A stretch of 64,000 bases of DNA from NCBI GenBank assembly GCA_964387075.1, contig CAYLVB010000001.1:434001-498000 (forward strand), in the 5' to 3' direction. The notes under the pieces were generated by a model. That model saw only the letters and a list, made by a program, of their open reading frames with translations, had not been told where the DNA came from and ran no database searches. Made by a program: the position numbers and the translations under genes. Numbering within the stretch: the first letter of the stretch is position 1; the number at the start of each line of letters is the position of its first letter. This DNA comes from PALSA-968 sp964387075. Its GTDB lineage: Bacteria; Bacteroidota; Bacteroidia; B-17B0; Aurantibacillaceae. This document shows, one piece after another, positions 41,134-50,724 of this stretch.

Positions 41134-43122
41134 ATGAGAAAACTGCTTTACACCTGCCTGCTTGTATGGATCCTTCCTGCCTACTCTTCCGCGCAGAATC
41201 GCAAGGAAATGGGCAACCTGGTCATTGAGAACATCCCCGATATCCCGCAGGAGATCATGGACGAGCTCGACAAGTTCAGTAATGTGCGTAGCGCCGCTTT
41301 TGCCGATTGGGCCCCCGATGGGAAGAGCCTGCTCATAAGCACCCGCTTCGGAGATGTGGGCCAGCTGCACATGGTGGGTGCCCCGGGTGCGTACAGGAAA
41401 CAACTTACCTTTTTCAAGGAACCGGTTACCACTGCCATCACCTGTCCCGATAAGTCGAAAAATGGTTTTGTGTACGCGAAGGACCTGGGAGGCAATGAGA
41501 ACTACCAATTATACTGGTTCGACCTGAAGACATCGCAACAAACTTTGCTCACCGATGGCAAAGCCCGTAACGTTAACTTTACCTGGAACCGTGCCGGCAC
41601 CCGCTTTGCTTACAAGAGCAATAAAGCGAGCGGAAAGGGGATGGAGATCTTCGTGAATGAGCTGGCCGACCTGAAACAGGACAAAAAAATACTCGGGCAG
41701 GCCGATAAGGGCGACTGGAACATCCTCGACTGGAGTGCCGATGACAAGCTCATGCTTCTGCAAAAGGAGGTCTCCGTTACCGAATCGTACCTTTACTTGC
41801 TGGCTGTGGAAACCGGGAAACTAGAACAGATCAACGAAAAGCCTGGAAAGGAAATTGCGTATGATGAACGTGCTCGTTTTTCCAAAGACGGGAAATCAAT
41901 TTATTTCATTTCAGACGAGGATTCGGAGTTTGCACGTTTGTGCGCGTTTGAACTTACCTCTAAAAAGATCACGGCATTAAGCAGCGGCATTAACTGGAAT
42001 ATCACCGGTTTTGAAATGAACAACAAAGGTTCCTGCATCGCCTTCACAAGCAATGAAGACGGCTATTCGCAGCTCTACCTCTGTGATGTTACAAGCGGAA
42101 AGCAAATAAAAGTAAGCGGGCTTTCTCAAGGTATCATCGGAAACATGAAATTCAATCCAAACAATACAGACCTCGCCCTTTCGTTCGGCTCAGCCACTTT
42201 AGCAGGTGATGTTTTTGTGCTGAATACCCAAGGTCAGTTCACACCCAAAAAAGGAAACGCTTCGGATCTGGTACGCTGGACCTTCAACGAGATAGGCGGA
42301 CTCGATGAAAGCCAGCTTATTTCTCCCCAACTGATCCGATATCCCACTTTCGATTCTGTAGAGGGAAAGCCCCGCATGGTTCCCGCTTTTATTTATAGAC
42401 CGATAAAAGCAATGGAAAAGAAAGAACCCACTGCAGTGATGATCAGTATTCACGGTGGACCTGAATCGCAGTACCTGCCCTATTTCAACAACCTCGCACA
42501 ATACCTGGTGAACAAATTGGGTGTTACAATGATATTTCCCAATGTACGCGGGTCTACCGGTTACGGAAAAAGCTACGTAAAGCTCGACAACGGGTTTTTA
42601 CGGGAAAATTCGGTGAAGGACATTGGTTCACTGCTAGATTGGATAGAAAAACAACCTGATCTTGACAAAGGCCGTGTAGGCGTAATGGGCGGCTCTTACG
42701 GCGGCTATATGTCGTTGGCTACGATGACGAACTTCAGCCCACGCATGAAACTGGGAATTGATATCGTAGGCATTTCCAATTTTGTTACTTTCCTGAAGAA
42801 CACCAGCGAATATCGCCGCGACCTGCGGAGGGTGGAATACGGGGATGAACGTGATGCGAAAATGAATGAGTTCCAGCAAAAGATCTCACCGAACAACAAC
42901 GTACCGAAAATAACCAAGCCCATGTTCATCATTCAGGGCAAGAACGATCCGCGGGTGCCGTTAACCGAAGCGGAGCAAATGGTTGAAGCGCTCAAAAAGA
43001 ACGGAAACCCGGTTTGGTACCTCATGGCGAAGGATGAAGGGCACGGTTTCGCTAAAAAGCAGAATCGCGATTTTCAAAATGCCTGCATGATCCTATTCCT
43101 ACAGAATTATCTTCTTAAGTAA
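41134..43122 (+). CDS. S9 (prolyl oligopeptidase) family serine peptidase
   Basis: 662 aa with a signal peptide (MRKLLYTCLLVWILPAYSSAQ). Residues ~50-390 form a beta-propeller with WD/Tol-type repeats. The C-terminal alpha/beta hydrolase has nucleophile Ser521 (GGSYGGYMS), Asp605 (GKNDPRVPL) and His637 (DEGHGFAKK). It should cleave short peptides in the periplasm, as DPP-IV or acylaminoacyl peptidases do. Confidence 0.94.
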   Translation: MRKLLYTCLLVWILPAYSSAQNRKEMGNLVIENIPDIPQEIMDELDKFSNVRSAAFADWAPDGKSLLISTRFGDVGQLHMVGAPGAYRKQLTFFKEPVTTAITCPDKSKNGFVYAKDLGGNENYQLYWFDLKTSQQTLLTDGKARNVNFTWNRAGTRFAYKSNKASGKGMEIFVNELADLKQDKKILGQADKGDWNILDWSADDKLMLLQKEVSVTESYLYLLAVETGKLEQINEKPGKEIAYDERARFSKDGKSIYFISDEDSEFARLCAFELTSKKITALSSGINWNITGFEMNNKGSCIAFTSNEDGYSQLYLCDVTSGKQIKVSGLSQGIIGNMKFNPNNTDLALSFGSATLAGDVFVLNTQGQFTPKKGNASDLVRWTFNEIGGLDESQLISPQLIRYPTFDSVEGKPRMVPAFIYRPIKAMEKKEPTAVMISIHGGPESQYLPYFNNLAQYLVNKLGVTMIFPNVRGSTGYGKSYVKLDNGFLRENSVKDIGSLLDWIEKQPDLDKGRVGVMGGSYGGYMSLATMTNFSPRMKLGIDIVGISNFVTFLKNTSEYRRDLRRVEYGDERDAKMNEFQQKISPNNNVPKITKPMFIIQGKNDPRVPLTEAEQMVEALKKNGNPVWYLMAKDEGHGFAKKQNRDFQNACMILFLQNYLLK

Positions 43123-43160
43123 CCTGGCTAAGACTCAGGAATGAGGAATTAAGAATGCAG

Positions 43161-43230
43161 AATTATGAATTGAGAGATAGTAATTATGGAGCCTGAATAA
43201 TTCTGAATTCCACACTCTGAATTCATAATT
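43161..43230. repeat. intergenic inverted repeat
   Basis: AATTATGAATTGAGAG (43161-43176) and its near-complement CTCTGAATTCATAATT (43215-43230) face each other between the convergent peptidase and dnaX genes. A spacer-type repeat with no ORF; a bidirectional transcription stop is possible. Confidence 0.5.
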
Positions 43231-44947
43231 AATAATCCAGTTCCATATCGAGCCTCGTCTTCAACTCTTTTAAAGCGGGGTTCTTCCCGATCATTACTTC
43301 GAACTTCTCAATAGGAGAGTAGGCTTTTTTGGAGCCGCCCTGGGCTCTTTCCTCGAAACGGAAATTAATGCTGCCGTTGTTAGTGAACTTACGTATGAAG
43401 TCCAGGAAATCCTGGCGGTACGATTCAAAACCTTCCTTCTGCGAAATATTTTCGATCTCAATAACAGCTATGTCGTTCTCCAGCTTATTGATCATCTCCG
43501 GGCGCAGCAACGCGCTGATCTGCATTTTACCTTTCTCCTTCGCGTAAGCCGAGGCTGCCAAACGGAATTTCTCTACACTTACTTCCTCGTTCTGCATCAC
43601 AGCAGTTTCTTTCACTTCCTCCACCGTTGTTACCGCCTGTTTCTGCACAATTTGCTTGGCCTCCTGCAAACGGAAGCCGGAAGTTAAATTCAAATCCTTA
43701 AAAGAAGTAACAGGCTTATCGGTGGTCTTATATTGCGGAGTTTCTTCCGCCAGCACATTGGTGACCTTTTGAGGTGCTGGATTTTCCTTTTTAGCGACAG
43801 GTTGTTGTTCTATACTTTGGCCGTCGTCATTTTTTTTTTCTGCTTCGACGGGAGCAGCGTTCAGGTAGCTCATTTGCAGGAGCGCGATCTCTACCTGGAG
43901 CCGTTGGTTCTTAGCCGATTTATAGCTCACATCGCAGCGGTTGATGATGCCCAGCGCCTTTAACAGGAATTGCATGGGACAAGCCTGTGCCTGCGCCAGA
44001 TATTTTTGCTTCACATCCTCGCTCACCTCGAGCAATTGTACGGTGGCGGCGTCTTTGCAAACTAAGATATTACGCACATGCTCTCCCAACCCCGCAATGA
44101 AATGATGTCCGTCGAAACCGTTATTGATGATCTCGTTAAAGATCAATAAAGCGTTGGATGGATCCTGCTTGTTGAGCGCGTCGGTCACTTTAAAATAATA
44201 ATCGTAATCGAGCACGTGCAGGTTGTCGATGACGGTCTTGTAGGTAAGCGCATTGCCTCCAAAGCTCACCATCTGGTCGAACATCGAGCAGGCGTCGCGC
44301 AAACCTCCGTCGGCCTTCTGCGCAATTACGCGTAGCGCCTCCGGTTCGGCGGTAATGCCTTCTGTTTTGGCAATATAAGCGAGGTGGCCTGAAATATCAT
44401 CTAAGCGAATGCGGTTGAAATCGAAGATCTGGCAACGCGAGAGGATGGTTGGAATGATCTTGTGCTTCTCGGTGGTGGCAAGAATGAAAATAGCGTGTTT
44501 AGGCGGTTCTTCCAGCGTTTTGAGGAAAGCGTTGAAGGCCGAAGCCGACAGCATGTGAACCTCGTCGATGATATACACTTTGAAAGAACCTAACTGCGGA
44601 GCAAAACGAACCTGGTCGATCAGGTTACGAATGTCCTCCACAGAGTTGTTTGAAGCGGCATCCAACTCAAATACATTCAAAGATTGACCACTGTTAAAAG
44701 ACTTACAGCTCTCGCATTCATCGCAAGCCTCCGTATCGGCTGTTCGGTTAAAGCAATTAATGGTTTTGGCCAGGATACGCGCGCAGGTGGTCTTGCCCAC
44801 GCCACGGGGACCTGTGAACAGGAAGGCCTGGGCCAAATGGTTATTTTTGATGGAATTTTTGAGCGTAGTGGTGATGTGCTGCTGGCCCACCACGGTAACA
44901 AAAGTTTGTGGCCTGTATTTGCGGGCCGATACTACAAAACGCTCCAT
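43229..44947 (-). CDS. dnaX: DNA polymerase III subunits gamma/tau
   Basis: 572 aa. Walker A is GPRGVGKTTC, a four-Cys zinc module follows (CFNRTADTEACDECESC), then Walker B and DEVHMLSASAFNAFLKTLEEPP and the arginine-finger LSRCQIF. The collar domain and a variable Lys/Glu/Gln-rich tail come after. It is the clamp-loader ATPase of the replisome. A minus-strand -7 box TATCTTTG lies at 44959-44966, 12 nt before the start. Confidence 0.96.
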   Translation of the reverse strand: MERFVVSARKYRPQTFVTVVGQQHITTTLKNSIKNNHLAQAFLFTGPRGVGKTTCARILAKTINCFNRTADTEACDECESCKSFNSGQSLNVFELDAASNNSVEDIRNLIDQVRFAPQLGSFKVYIIDEVHMLSASAFNAFLKTLEEPPKHAIFILATTEKHKIIPTILSRCQIFDFNRIRLDDISGHLAYIAKTEGITAEPEALRVIAQKADGGLRDACSMFDQMVSFGGNALTYKTVIDNLHVLDYDYYFKVTDALNKQDPSNALLIFNEIINNGFDGHHFIAGLGEHVRNILVCKDAATVQLLEVSEDVKQKYLAQAQACPMQFLLKALGIINRCDVSYKSAKNQRLQVEIALLQMSYLNAAPVEAEKKNDDGQSIEQQPVAKKENPAPQKVTNVLAEETPQYKTTDKPVTSFKDLNLTSGFRLQEAKQIVQKQAVTTVEEVKETAVMQNEEVSVEKFRLAASAYAKEKGKMQISALLRPEMINKLENDIAVIEIENISQKEGFESYRQDFLDFIRKFTNNGSINFRFEERAQGGSKKAYSPIEKFEVMIGKNPALKELKTRLDMELDY

Positions 44948-45039
44948 ATCTCTAGGTTCAAAGATAAAATTTAAACCCTACTTTTGCGTTAAGAGTTTTT
45001 AACTATTGTGAATAAGTAAATCTTCTAATTTTAGAGCCA

Positions 45040-45753
45040 CTGAAAAGAGCGATACTCATACTTTTTACACTGTTTTTTGCCATTCCCGGCTTAACGCAGC
45101 AACGCAAATATGTGATCAGCGGAACCGTTTATGAAGGCGATTCTTCGAATACCATGCCTTTTGTGAACCTGGTGAACCACCGCAACGGAAACGGCACCAT
45201 TACCGATTACAACGGCCATTTCAGTGTCATCGCCCAGCAGGGTGATACCCTCATTTTCTCCTACCTGGGATTTGCCCGCAAAAAGATCCCCGTTGCACAA
45301 ATACCCAACCTCACCGACAGTACCAAAAAGCCACTAAAGGTTACCATGAGGCGCATCATGGTCAACTTAGCCCCTGCAACCGTGGTAGCCACCAAATACA
45401 AGCCCAACGAGATCGATTATATGAAGCGTTTTGCCAAGCAGCATAAAAAATTGACCGTTCTCGAAGCCGCCGAAAGCCCGATTACCGCGCTCTACAACCA
45501 GTTCAGCCGCAAAGGGCGCGAAACACGCAAGCTGCGCGAGATATTTGAGCGAATTCTTACCGAGGAAGAAGTGGCCAAGAAGTTCAACCCCGAGATACTC
45601 AGGCAACTCACCGAAGACGAGTTCATCGATTACGAAAGGTTCCGCAAATACTGCTGGTATGTAACCGACGAGTACATCCTGAGCCACGAAGGCTACGACC
45701 TCTACGCCCCCATTATGGATTGCTACAAACGCTGGAAGGCGGATGGCAAATAA
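45040..45753 (+). CDS. CarboxypepD_reg-like domain protein, probable CTG start
   Basis: 238 aa if it starts at the CTG at 45040, giving the good signal peptide KRAILILFTLFFAIPGLTQ. The nearest GTG (45112) would delete it. Residues ~27-100 form a carboxypeptidase regulatory-like (CNA-B/TonB-plug-adjacent) domain (YVISGTVYEGDSSNTMPFVNL, GHFSVIAQQGDTLIFSYLGF). A charged, mostly helical C-terminal part follows. Probably periplasmic. A stop is in frame at 45013; ATT at 45028 is the only other near-cognate start. Confidence 0.75.
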   Translation: MKRAILILFTLFFAIPGLTQQRKYVISGTVYEGDSSNTMPFVNLVNHRNGNGTITDYNGHFSVIAQQGDTLIFSYLGFARKKIPVAQIPNLTDSTKKPLKVTMRRIMVNLAPATVVATKYKPNEIDYMKRFAKQHKKLTVLEAAESPITALYNQFSRKGRETRKLREIFERILTEEEVAKKFNPEILRQLTEDEFIDYERFRKYCWYVTDEYILSHEGYDLYAPIMDCYKRWKADGK

Positions 45754-46115
45754 GAACAGCCGTTATTTATTTCATGTTGGATATTTCGGGCTGAATATTT
45801 CAGGTTGATTTTTGTATTGGCTGTGGCGAGGTTTAACTCGCCATCGCGAGCTTTTCCACGCGATCCCCCCCCTCTACTGGTAGAGAGGGGTGTCCGCCGC
45901 GGCGGACGGGGTGAGTCCGCTACTTCGGAGACGAAACGCCCGTTAAGAAATCACAAGAATTTAGGCCGGCTCACCCCTTTGAGGTGAGAATCTCAGGTCG
46001 TGGTCGGTCAAACACATCTTTCACTCGGTAAAAGCACGTAATTTCCTGCAGAAAACAGGCGAGAGACTCCCCTCAAGGACAAAGTTTGCGTAATTTTGTG
46101 GCCGCTTTCAAGCTT
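45754..46115. repeat. 362-nt intergenic region with several hairpins
   Basis: No ORF supported. The stretch contains an imperfect hairpin CCCCTCTAC/GTAGAGAGGGG (about 45869-45890), directly followed by the perfect 16-nt palindrome GTCCGCCGCGGCGGAC (45892-45907), and CTCACC/GGTGAG (45970-45987). Mixed GC-rich islands in AT-rich sequence look like a dispersed repeat. A possible -7 box TAATTTTG at 46091-46098 precedes the TonB-receptor gene. Confidence 0.55.
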
Positions 46116-48467
46116 ATGAAAAAACGCCTGCTGATCCTTTTTATTTCTCTTTCCTTCGCTTCTTTCGCGCAGCATTTTACCATCAGCGGTTACGTGAAGG
46201 ATTCTACCGATGGCGAGTCAATGATAGGTGTTTCGGTTTACAAACAAGGAACAACCATAGGCGTTACTACCAATGTATACGGATTTTACTCACTCACGTT
46301 GCCGGCCGGAAAAAACACGGTGGTCTTTACCTATATAGGCTACAGGAATAAGATCGTAGAGCTTGATCTTACCGCAAATGCCACCCTAAACATTGAGATG
46401 CCGGTAGAAGGACAGAACCTGAACGAAGTGGTTGTGCTTTCAGAGAAAGAGGATCTCAATGTGAAATCGATGGACATGGGTGTGGTAAAAATGGACATCA
46501 AGCAGATCAACAAAATTCCGGCCTTGCTGGGCGAAGTGGATGTGATACGTAGTATTCAGCTTTTACCGGGAGTAACAACGGTTGGCGAGGGAGCCACGGG
46601 GTTCAACGTGCGCGGCGGTAATATTGACCAGAACTTAATTCTATTGGACGAGGCGCCCGTATACAATTCCTCCCACCTTTTCGGTTTCTTCTCGGTCTTC
46701 AATCCCGACGCGGTGAAAGATGTGAAGCTTATCAAAGGCGGCATTCCCGCGCAATACGGAGGAAGGCTTTCTTCCATCCTCGATATCCGCATGAAAGACG
46801 GGAACAGCAAAAAGCTGGAGTTGAACGGCGGCATCGGCACGATCTTCAGTCGCTTTTCCGTGGAAGGCCCGATCGTAAAGGATAAGGTTTCTTTCATTGT
46901 GGCAGGAAGAAGAAGCTATATCGATGTATTGGCCAAACCTTTCCTGAAGAACAAATATCCCGCGCTGGCCGACGCTAAATTCTATTTTTACGACCTTACT
47001 GCTAAAGTTAATTTCCGGATCAACCCCAAGAACACAGTTTTTGCCAGCGGATATTTTGGTCGCGATGTGTTTGGCGCCGGTTTTGGTTTTGACTGGGGAA
47101 ATGCTACCACTACGCTGCGATGGAACCACATTTTCGGGGAAAGACTTTTTCTCAACACCACCGCGTTCTACAGCAATTACACCTATAAACTTTCTTTTAC
47201 TGACGAGAGCAACGACCAGGGGTTCGACTGGAACTCGAAGATCATCAATTACAGCGTAAAACCGGATTACACGTTCTTCTGGAATGCGCAGAACACTTTG
47301 CATTTTGGCGGGCAAAGCATTCTAATGGAATTTCAGCCCGGAAATGCCATGGTCACGTCGGGAGGAGAGAAAAGAAACATCAGTCTGTCTAAAAAATTCG
47401 CTTTTGAAGGGGCCATGTACCTCGATGAGGAGTGTAAACTCACGCAACGCTTCAGTTTCCAGGTGGGATTACGTTATTCGTTCTTCAATTTTATGGGAGA
47501 AGGAAACGCTTATACGTTTTACGACAGCGTTCCAAACAGCCACAAACGTTTTAAGGACAGTACCGCTTACAGCATGTTCGAGAGCATTAAGCTTTATAAT
47601 AATCCCGAGCCGCGCTTCTCTATGAAATACGAATTGACCGATGTAAGTTCTCTGAAAGCAAGTTATAACCGCACCGCGCAATACATTCACATTGTTTCAA
47701 ACACCGCAGCCGCTACCCCGCTCGATATCTGGACGCCCAGCACGAACAACATCAAGCCGCAACTGGCCGACCAGGTTGCTTTGGGCTATTTCCGTAACCT
47801 GAAAGATAACATGTACGAAACTTCTGTGGAAGTGTATTACAAAGCGATGCAGAACCAATTGGATTACGTGGACAACGCCCAACTGCTGCTCAATAAATAT
47901 TTAGAGCAGGATCTTTTGCAGGGAATTGGCCGCGCTTATGGCGCCGAGTTCTTTGTGCGCAAAACAAGAGGTAAGTTGACCGGGATGGTAAGCTACACCC
48001 TTTCTAAAACAAAACGCAAAGTAAGCGGGATCAGTAACGACGAGTGGTATTCCAACAAATATGATCGTCCGCATAACGTGAGCGTTGTGCTCAATTACAC
48101 GTTCAACAAACGCTGGGACGTGTCCACCAATTTTGTATTCATTTCCGGCACACCCAATACTTTCCCGGATTCGCGTTTTGAGTTGCAGGGTTATATACAG
48201 CAGCACAACACTACCGGGCTGCGCAACAATTTCCGCAATACGCCTTATCACCGCATGGACCTATCGGCCACTTACAATTTCAGGAAGAACGATCGCAAAC
48301 GCTGGCAAAGCAGTTTGGTTTTCAGTGTCTATAATGTTTACGCACGCAGGAACGCTTTTGCCATTTATTTCCAGAGCAATAAGGACATTCCCATTCAAAC
48401 GCAGGCCATCCGGTATTCTATTGTGGGTAGTTTCATTCCTGCCCTAACTTATAATTTTAAGTTCTGA
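46116..48467 (+). CDS. TonB-dependent outer-membrane receptor
   Basis: 783 aa from MKKRLLILFISLSFASFAQ (a TTG frame start 10 codons upstream was rejected). A CarboxypepD_reg-like domain (HFTISGYVKDSTDGESMIGV, ~residues 20-105) precedes the plug (FNVRGGNIDQNLILLDEAPVYN, DVKLIKGGIPAQYGGRLSSILDI). A 22-stranded barrel ends in LTYNFKF, with a C-terminal aromatic. It imports an unknown substrate with TonB-ExbBD energy. It overlaps the DUF4249 gene by one base (TGATG). Confidence 0.94.
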   Translation: MKKRLLILFISLSFASFAQHFTISGYVKDSTDGESMIGVSVYKQGTTIGVTTNVYGFYSLTLPAGKNTVVFTYIGYRNKIVELDLTANATLNIEMPVEGQNLNEVVVLSEKEDLNVKSMDMGVVKMDIKQINKIPALLGEVDVIRSIQLLPGVTTVGEGATGFNVRGGNIDQNLILLDEAPVYNSSHLFGFFSVFNPDAVKDVKLIKGGIPAQYGGRLSSILDIRMKDGNSKKLELNGGIGTIFSRFSVEGPIVKDKVSFIVAGRRSYIDVLAKPFLKNKYPALADAKFYFYDLTAKVNFRINPKNTVFASGYFGRDVFGAGFGFDWGNATTTLRWNHIFGERLFLNTTAFYSNYTYKLSFTDESNDQGFDWNSKIINYSVKPDYTFFWNAQNTLHFGGQSILMEFQPGNAMVTSGGEKRNISLSKKFAFEGAMYLDEECKLTQRFSFQVGLRYSFFNFMGEGNAYTFYDSVPNSHKRFKDSTAYSMFESIKLYNNPEPRFSMKYELTDVSSLKASYNRTAQYIHIVSNTAAATPLDIWTPSTNNIKPQLADQVALGYFRNLKDNMYETSVEVYYKAMQNQLDYVDNAQLLLNKYLEQDLLQGIGRAYGAEFFVRKTRGKLTGMVSYTLSKTKRKVSGISNDEWYSNKYDRPHNVSVVLNYTFNKRWDVSTNFVFISGTPNTFPDSRFELQGYIQQHNTTGLRNNFRNTPYHRMDLSATYNFRKNDRKRWQSSLVFSVYNVYARRNAFAIYFQSNKDIPIQTQAIRYSIVGSFIPALTYNFKF

Positions 48468-49399
48468 TGAAAGCAGAAAAAATAAATACAGAAACGTCTT
48501 TGCGAGGCGGCCACTGGCGCCGAAGCAATCTGCCGGTATTTAGTTTTCTGCTTATCCTGCTCTTTACCTCGTGCGAGGATGTGATCAAGGTGGATCTCAA
48601 AAAAGGAGAAACGCTTTTGGTGGTGGATGCTTTCATCAATAACAACGGAAGTACGCAGACCGTTCGCCTGACCACCACTGCGGAATATTTCAGCAACACA
48701 AATACTCCGGCCGTACTGGGCGCGAGTGTAAGTCTTGTAGACTTAAATACAAATACTACCTATACTTTTACCGACAACAACAACGGAAACTACCAGTTCG
48801 TTCCGCAGTTGGGCGATACTTTAGGAAGGATCGGCCATAATTACCAATTGAATGTGACCTACAATGGTGTGAACTACATGGCGCTGTCCAAATTGAATCG
48901 CACCACGGTGATCGATACGATCTTGTTTGAAAAACAAAAAACAGGGCTTGAGGATACCACGGCCGAGCCTGTCAAATACTTTCCGTATTTAATGGCCCGC
49001 GACGCGGCGGGGGCAGAAGATTTTTACTGGATAAAGACCTACAAGAACGGCGTATTTTACAATGGGCCGGGCCAGATCAACGTGGTGCAGGACGCGGGTG
49101 GTCCGGGAACGGACGGTATTTATTTCATTCCGCCCAATGCCTTCTTCGTTCTTACGCCCGATAAAGAAGCGCCCGAGAAGGGCGATGCCTGTACGATCGA
49201 GGTCTATTCGATCAATAAAGATACTTACGATTTCATGTTGCAGATGCAGATCCAGTTGAATAACGCCCAATCGGGTTTATTTGCCACGGCGCCTGAGAAT
49301 GTTCGCAGCAATATCAAAAATGTGAGCGGTACCGGAATGAAAGCCATTGGCTGGTTCAACATGGGGGCTACTACCAGCAAGACCGTTATCGCGCAATAA
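48467..49399 (+). CDS. DUF4249-family outer-membrane lipoprotein
   Basis: 310 aa. The lipoprotein signal is VFSFLLILLFTSCEDV with the lipid Cys. About 23 extra residues precede it (MKAEKINTETSLRGGHWRRSNLP). The DNA for part of this extension (48495-48531) resembles a dispersed palindromic repeat. The mature protein has the DUF4249 pattern (IKVDLKKGETLLVVDAFI, a carboxypeptidase-like fold). DUF4249 proteins pair with TonB receptors as here, probably as surface substrate-binding partners. Confidence 0.9.
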   Translation: MKAEKINTETSLRGGHWRRSNLPVFSFLLILLFTSCEDVIKVDLKKGETLLVVDAFINNNGSTQTVRLTTTAEYFSNTNTPAVLGASVSLVDLNTNTTYTFTDNNNGNYQFVPQLGDTLGRIGHNYQLNVTYNGVNYMALSKLNRTTVIDTILFEKQKTGLEDTTAEPVKYFPYLMARDAAGAEDFYWIKTYKNGVFYNGPGQINVVQDAGGPGTDGIYFIPPNAFFVLTPDKEAPEKGDACTIEVYSINKDTYDFMLQMQIQLNNAQSGLFATAPENVRSNIKNVSGTGMKAIGWFNMGATTSKTVIAQ

Positions 49400-49404
49400 C
49401 AATT

Positions 49405-49872
49405 CTAAACTTTATCAAGGATCATTTGATAAAGATACAGGCAGGCCTTTTTTCGTATCTCTAACGGTGTTCCGCGAAACACTTTTCTTTCCCTGTACAA
49501 TTTGTCACCATGCCTTACACAAAAGAACACCGTGCCTACCGGTTTTGTTTTGGTCTCGCTGCCGCCCACCGATGCCAGGCCCGTAACTGAGGCATAGATA
49601 TCCGCCTTCATCAGTTTTTTCAAACCGCCGATCATGGCCTCAGTAACCTGCATGGATTCGCAGGTGTACTTGTCGATCAATTTCTTCGGAACGCCAAGCG
49701 AAGCGCACTTCACTTCCGGCGTATAACAAACCACAGAACCTGCCAGCACATCCGAGGTTCCCTTAAAACGCGCCAGCCGGTCGGCCGCCATGCCGCAGGT
49801 AACGCTTTCAGCCAGGGCCAGCGTAAGTCCTTTTTCTTTGAGGGTTTTTACAAGACGATTGGCGGGGATCAT
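49405..49872 (-). CDS. CinA C-terminal (nicotinamide-nucleotide amidase, PncC-like) domain protein
   Basis: 155 aa from MIPANRLVKTLKEKGL. The frame is open to 49908, but the first 12 residues are not family-like. The catalytic AES is present (LALAESVTCG; the usual AESCTGG is changed here to AESVTCG), and GLASVGG and KPVGTVFFCV are typical. PncC deamidates nicotinamide mononucleotide for NAD salvage. The altered loop next to the serine makes activity less certain. No CinA N-terminal domain is present. Confidence 0.85.
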   Translation of the reverse strand: MIPANRLVKTLKEKGLTLALAESVTCGMAADRLARFKGTSDVLAGSVVCYTPEVKCASLGVPKKLIDKYTCESMQVTEAMIGGLKKLMKADIYASVTGLASVGGSETKTKPVGTVFFCVRHGDKLYRERKVFRGTPLEIRKKACLYLYQMILDKV

Positions 49873-49963
49873 AGCGCCTAAAATTACCTTTCTTCTACAG
49901 AGAAGCACAAGTTATTCGGCAACAAAGCCCGGTGTCTAGCCGAAATCCCAAAAAGAAAAAAAA

Positions 49964-50662
49964 TTAAATAAGGTCCCTTAATTCGTGCAGGCTGCGGATA
50001 TGTTTGTGGTTACCCGCCAGCTCTTCTTCCGCGCTGAAATGTACCGCGTGCCAGCCGGCATCCATGGCGCCCTGCACATCGCCGTAATGATCGTCACCTA
50101 TCATCAGGCATTCTTCGGCCGAGGCGTTGATCTTCTTTAAAGCGGCCGCGAAGATCTTGGGATCAGGCTTCTGGTGACCGATCTCCTCAGAGATAAACAC
50201 GTGCTGGAAATATTTATGAAGATTGCTTTGCTTTAACTTGATGTGCTGCACCTCGGCAAAACCATTGGTAAGGATGTGGAGGTTATAGGTAGGGCGTAAA
50301 TATTCGAGTATCTCATGGGCTCCTTCGATCACGTTTGTTTGATAAGGGCTCCGCTCAATGTATTCTTTCTCAATTTGCAGGCCAAATCCCAGGAAGTGGT
50401 AATCAAAATGCGCCAGCGTTTTTGTAAAGCGCGAGGAGCGTAATTGCTCCTTATCGATCTCCTGGCGACTGTATTGTTTCCACAGTTCGCGGTTCACCTC
50501 GCGGTATTTCTCAATGATCTGCAAAGAACTTACGTTACATTTCGACTCCAGTCCATAGATCTGTATCAATTGCTGGAGAACGGTCTCCGAATTCTTCTCA
50601 AAATCCCAAAGCGTCCTGTCGAGGTCGAAAAAAATGTGCTTTATGCCTGCAATTTTTGACAA
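49964..50662 (-). CDS. HAD-family hydrolase, YjjG-type nucleotidase
   Basis: 232 aa from a TTG start at 50662 (SKIAGIKHIFFDLDRTLWDFEKNS). The open frame extends to 50737 but that part overlaps the promoter and start of the divergent glycosyltransferase. HAD motifs: I FFDLDRTLWD, II LTNGF, III KPDPKIF and IV IGDDHYGDVQGA. YjjG-like enzymes dephosphorylate (non-canonical) pyrimidine nucleotides. The assignment within the HAD family is by similarity only. Confidence 0.87.
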   Translation of the reverse strand: MSKIAGIKHIFFDLDRTLWDFEKNSETVLQQLIQIYGLESKCNVSSLQIIEKYREVNRELWKQYSRQEIDKEQLRSSRFTKTLAHFDYHFLGFGLQIEKEYIERSPYQTNVIEGAHEILEYLRPTYNLHILTNGFAEVQHIKLKQSNLHKYFQHVFISEEIGHQKPDPKIFAAALKKINASAEECLMIGDDHYGDVQGAMDAGWHAVHFSAEEELAGNHKHIRSLHELRDLI

Positions 50663-50724
50663 AGTCTGCGTTTTTAAATCGTTTCTAGCGAATACCGGTA
50701 TTGTTTGTAAATTTACCACTTTCT

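Noticed and set aside
43229..44947. programmed frameshift within dnaX
   Set aside because: No A-run slippery site with a downstream stem could be confirmed by eye; the full-length frame is open.
45754..46115. CRISPR-like or riboswitch structure
   Set aside because: There are several hairpins but no regular repeat-spacer pattern and no recognised aptamer.
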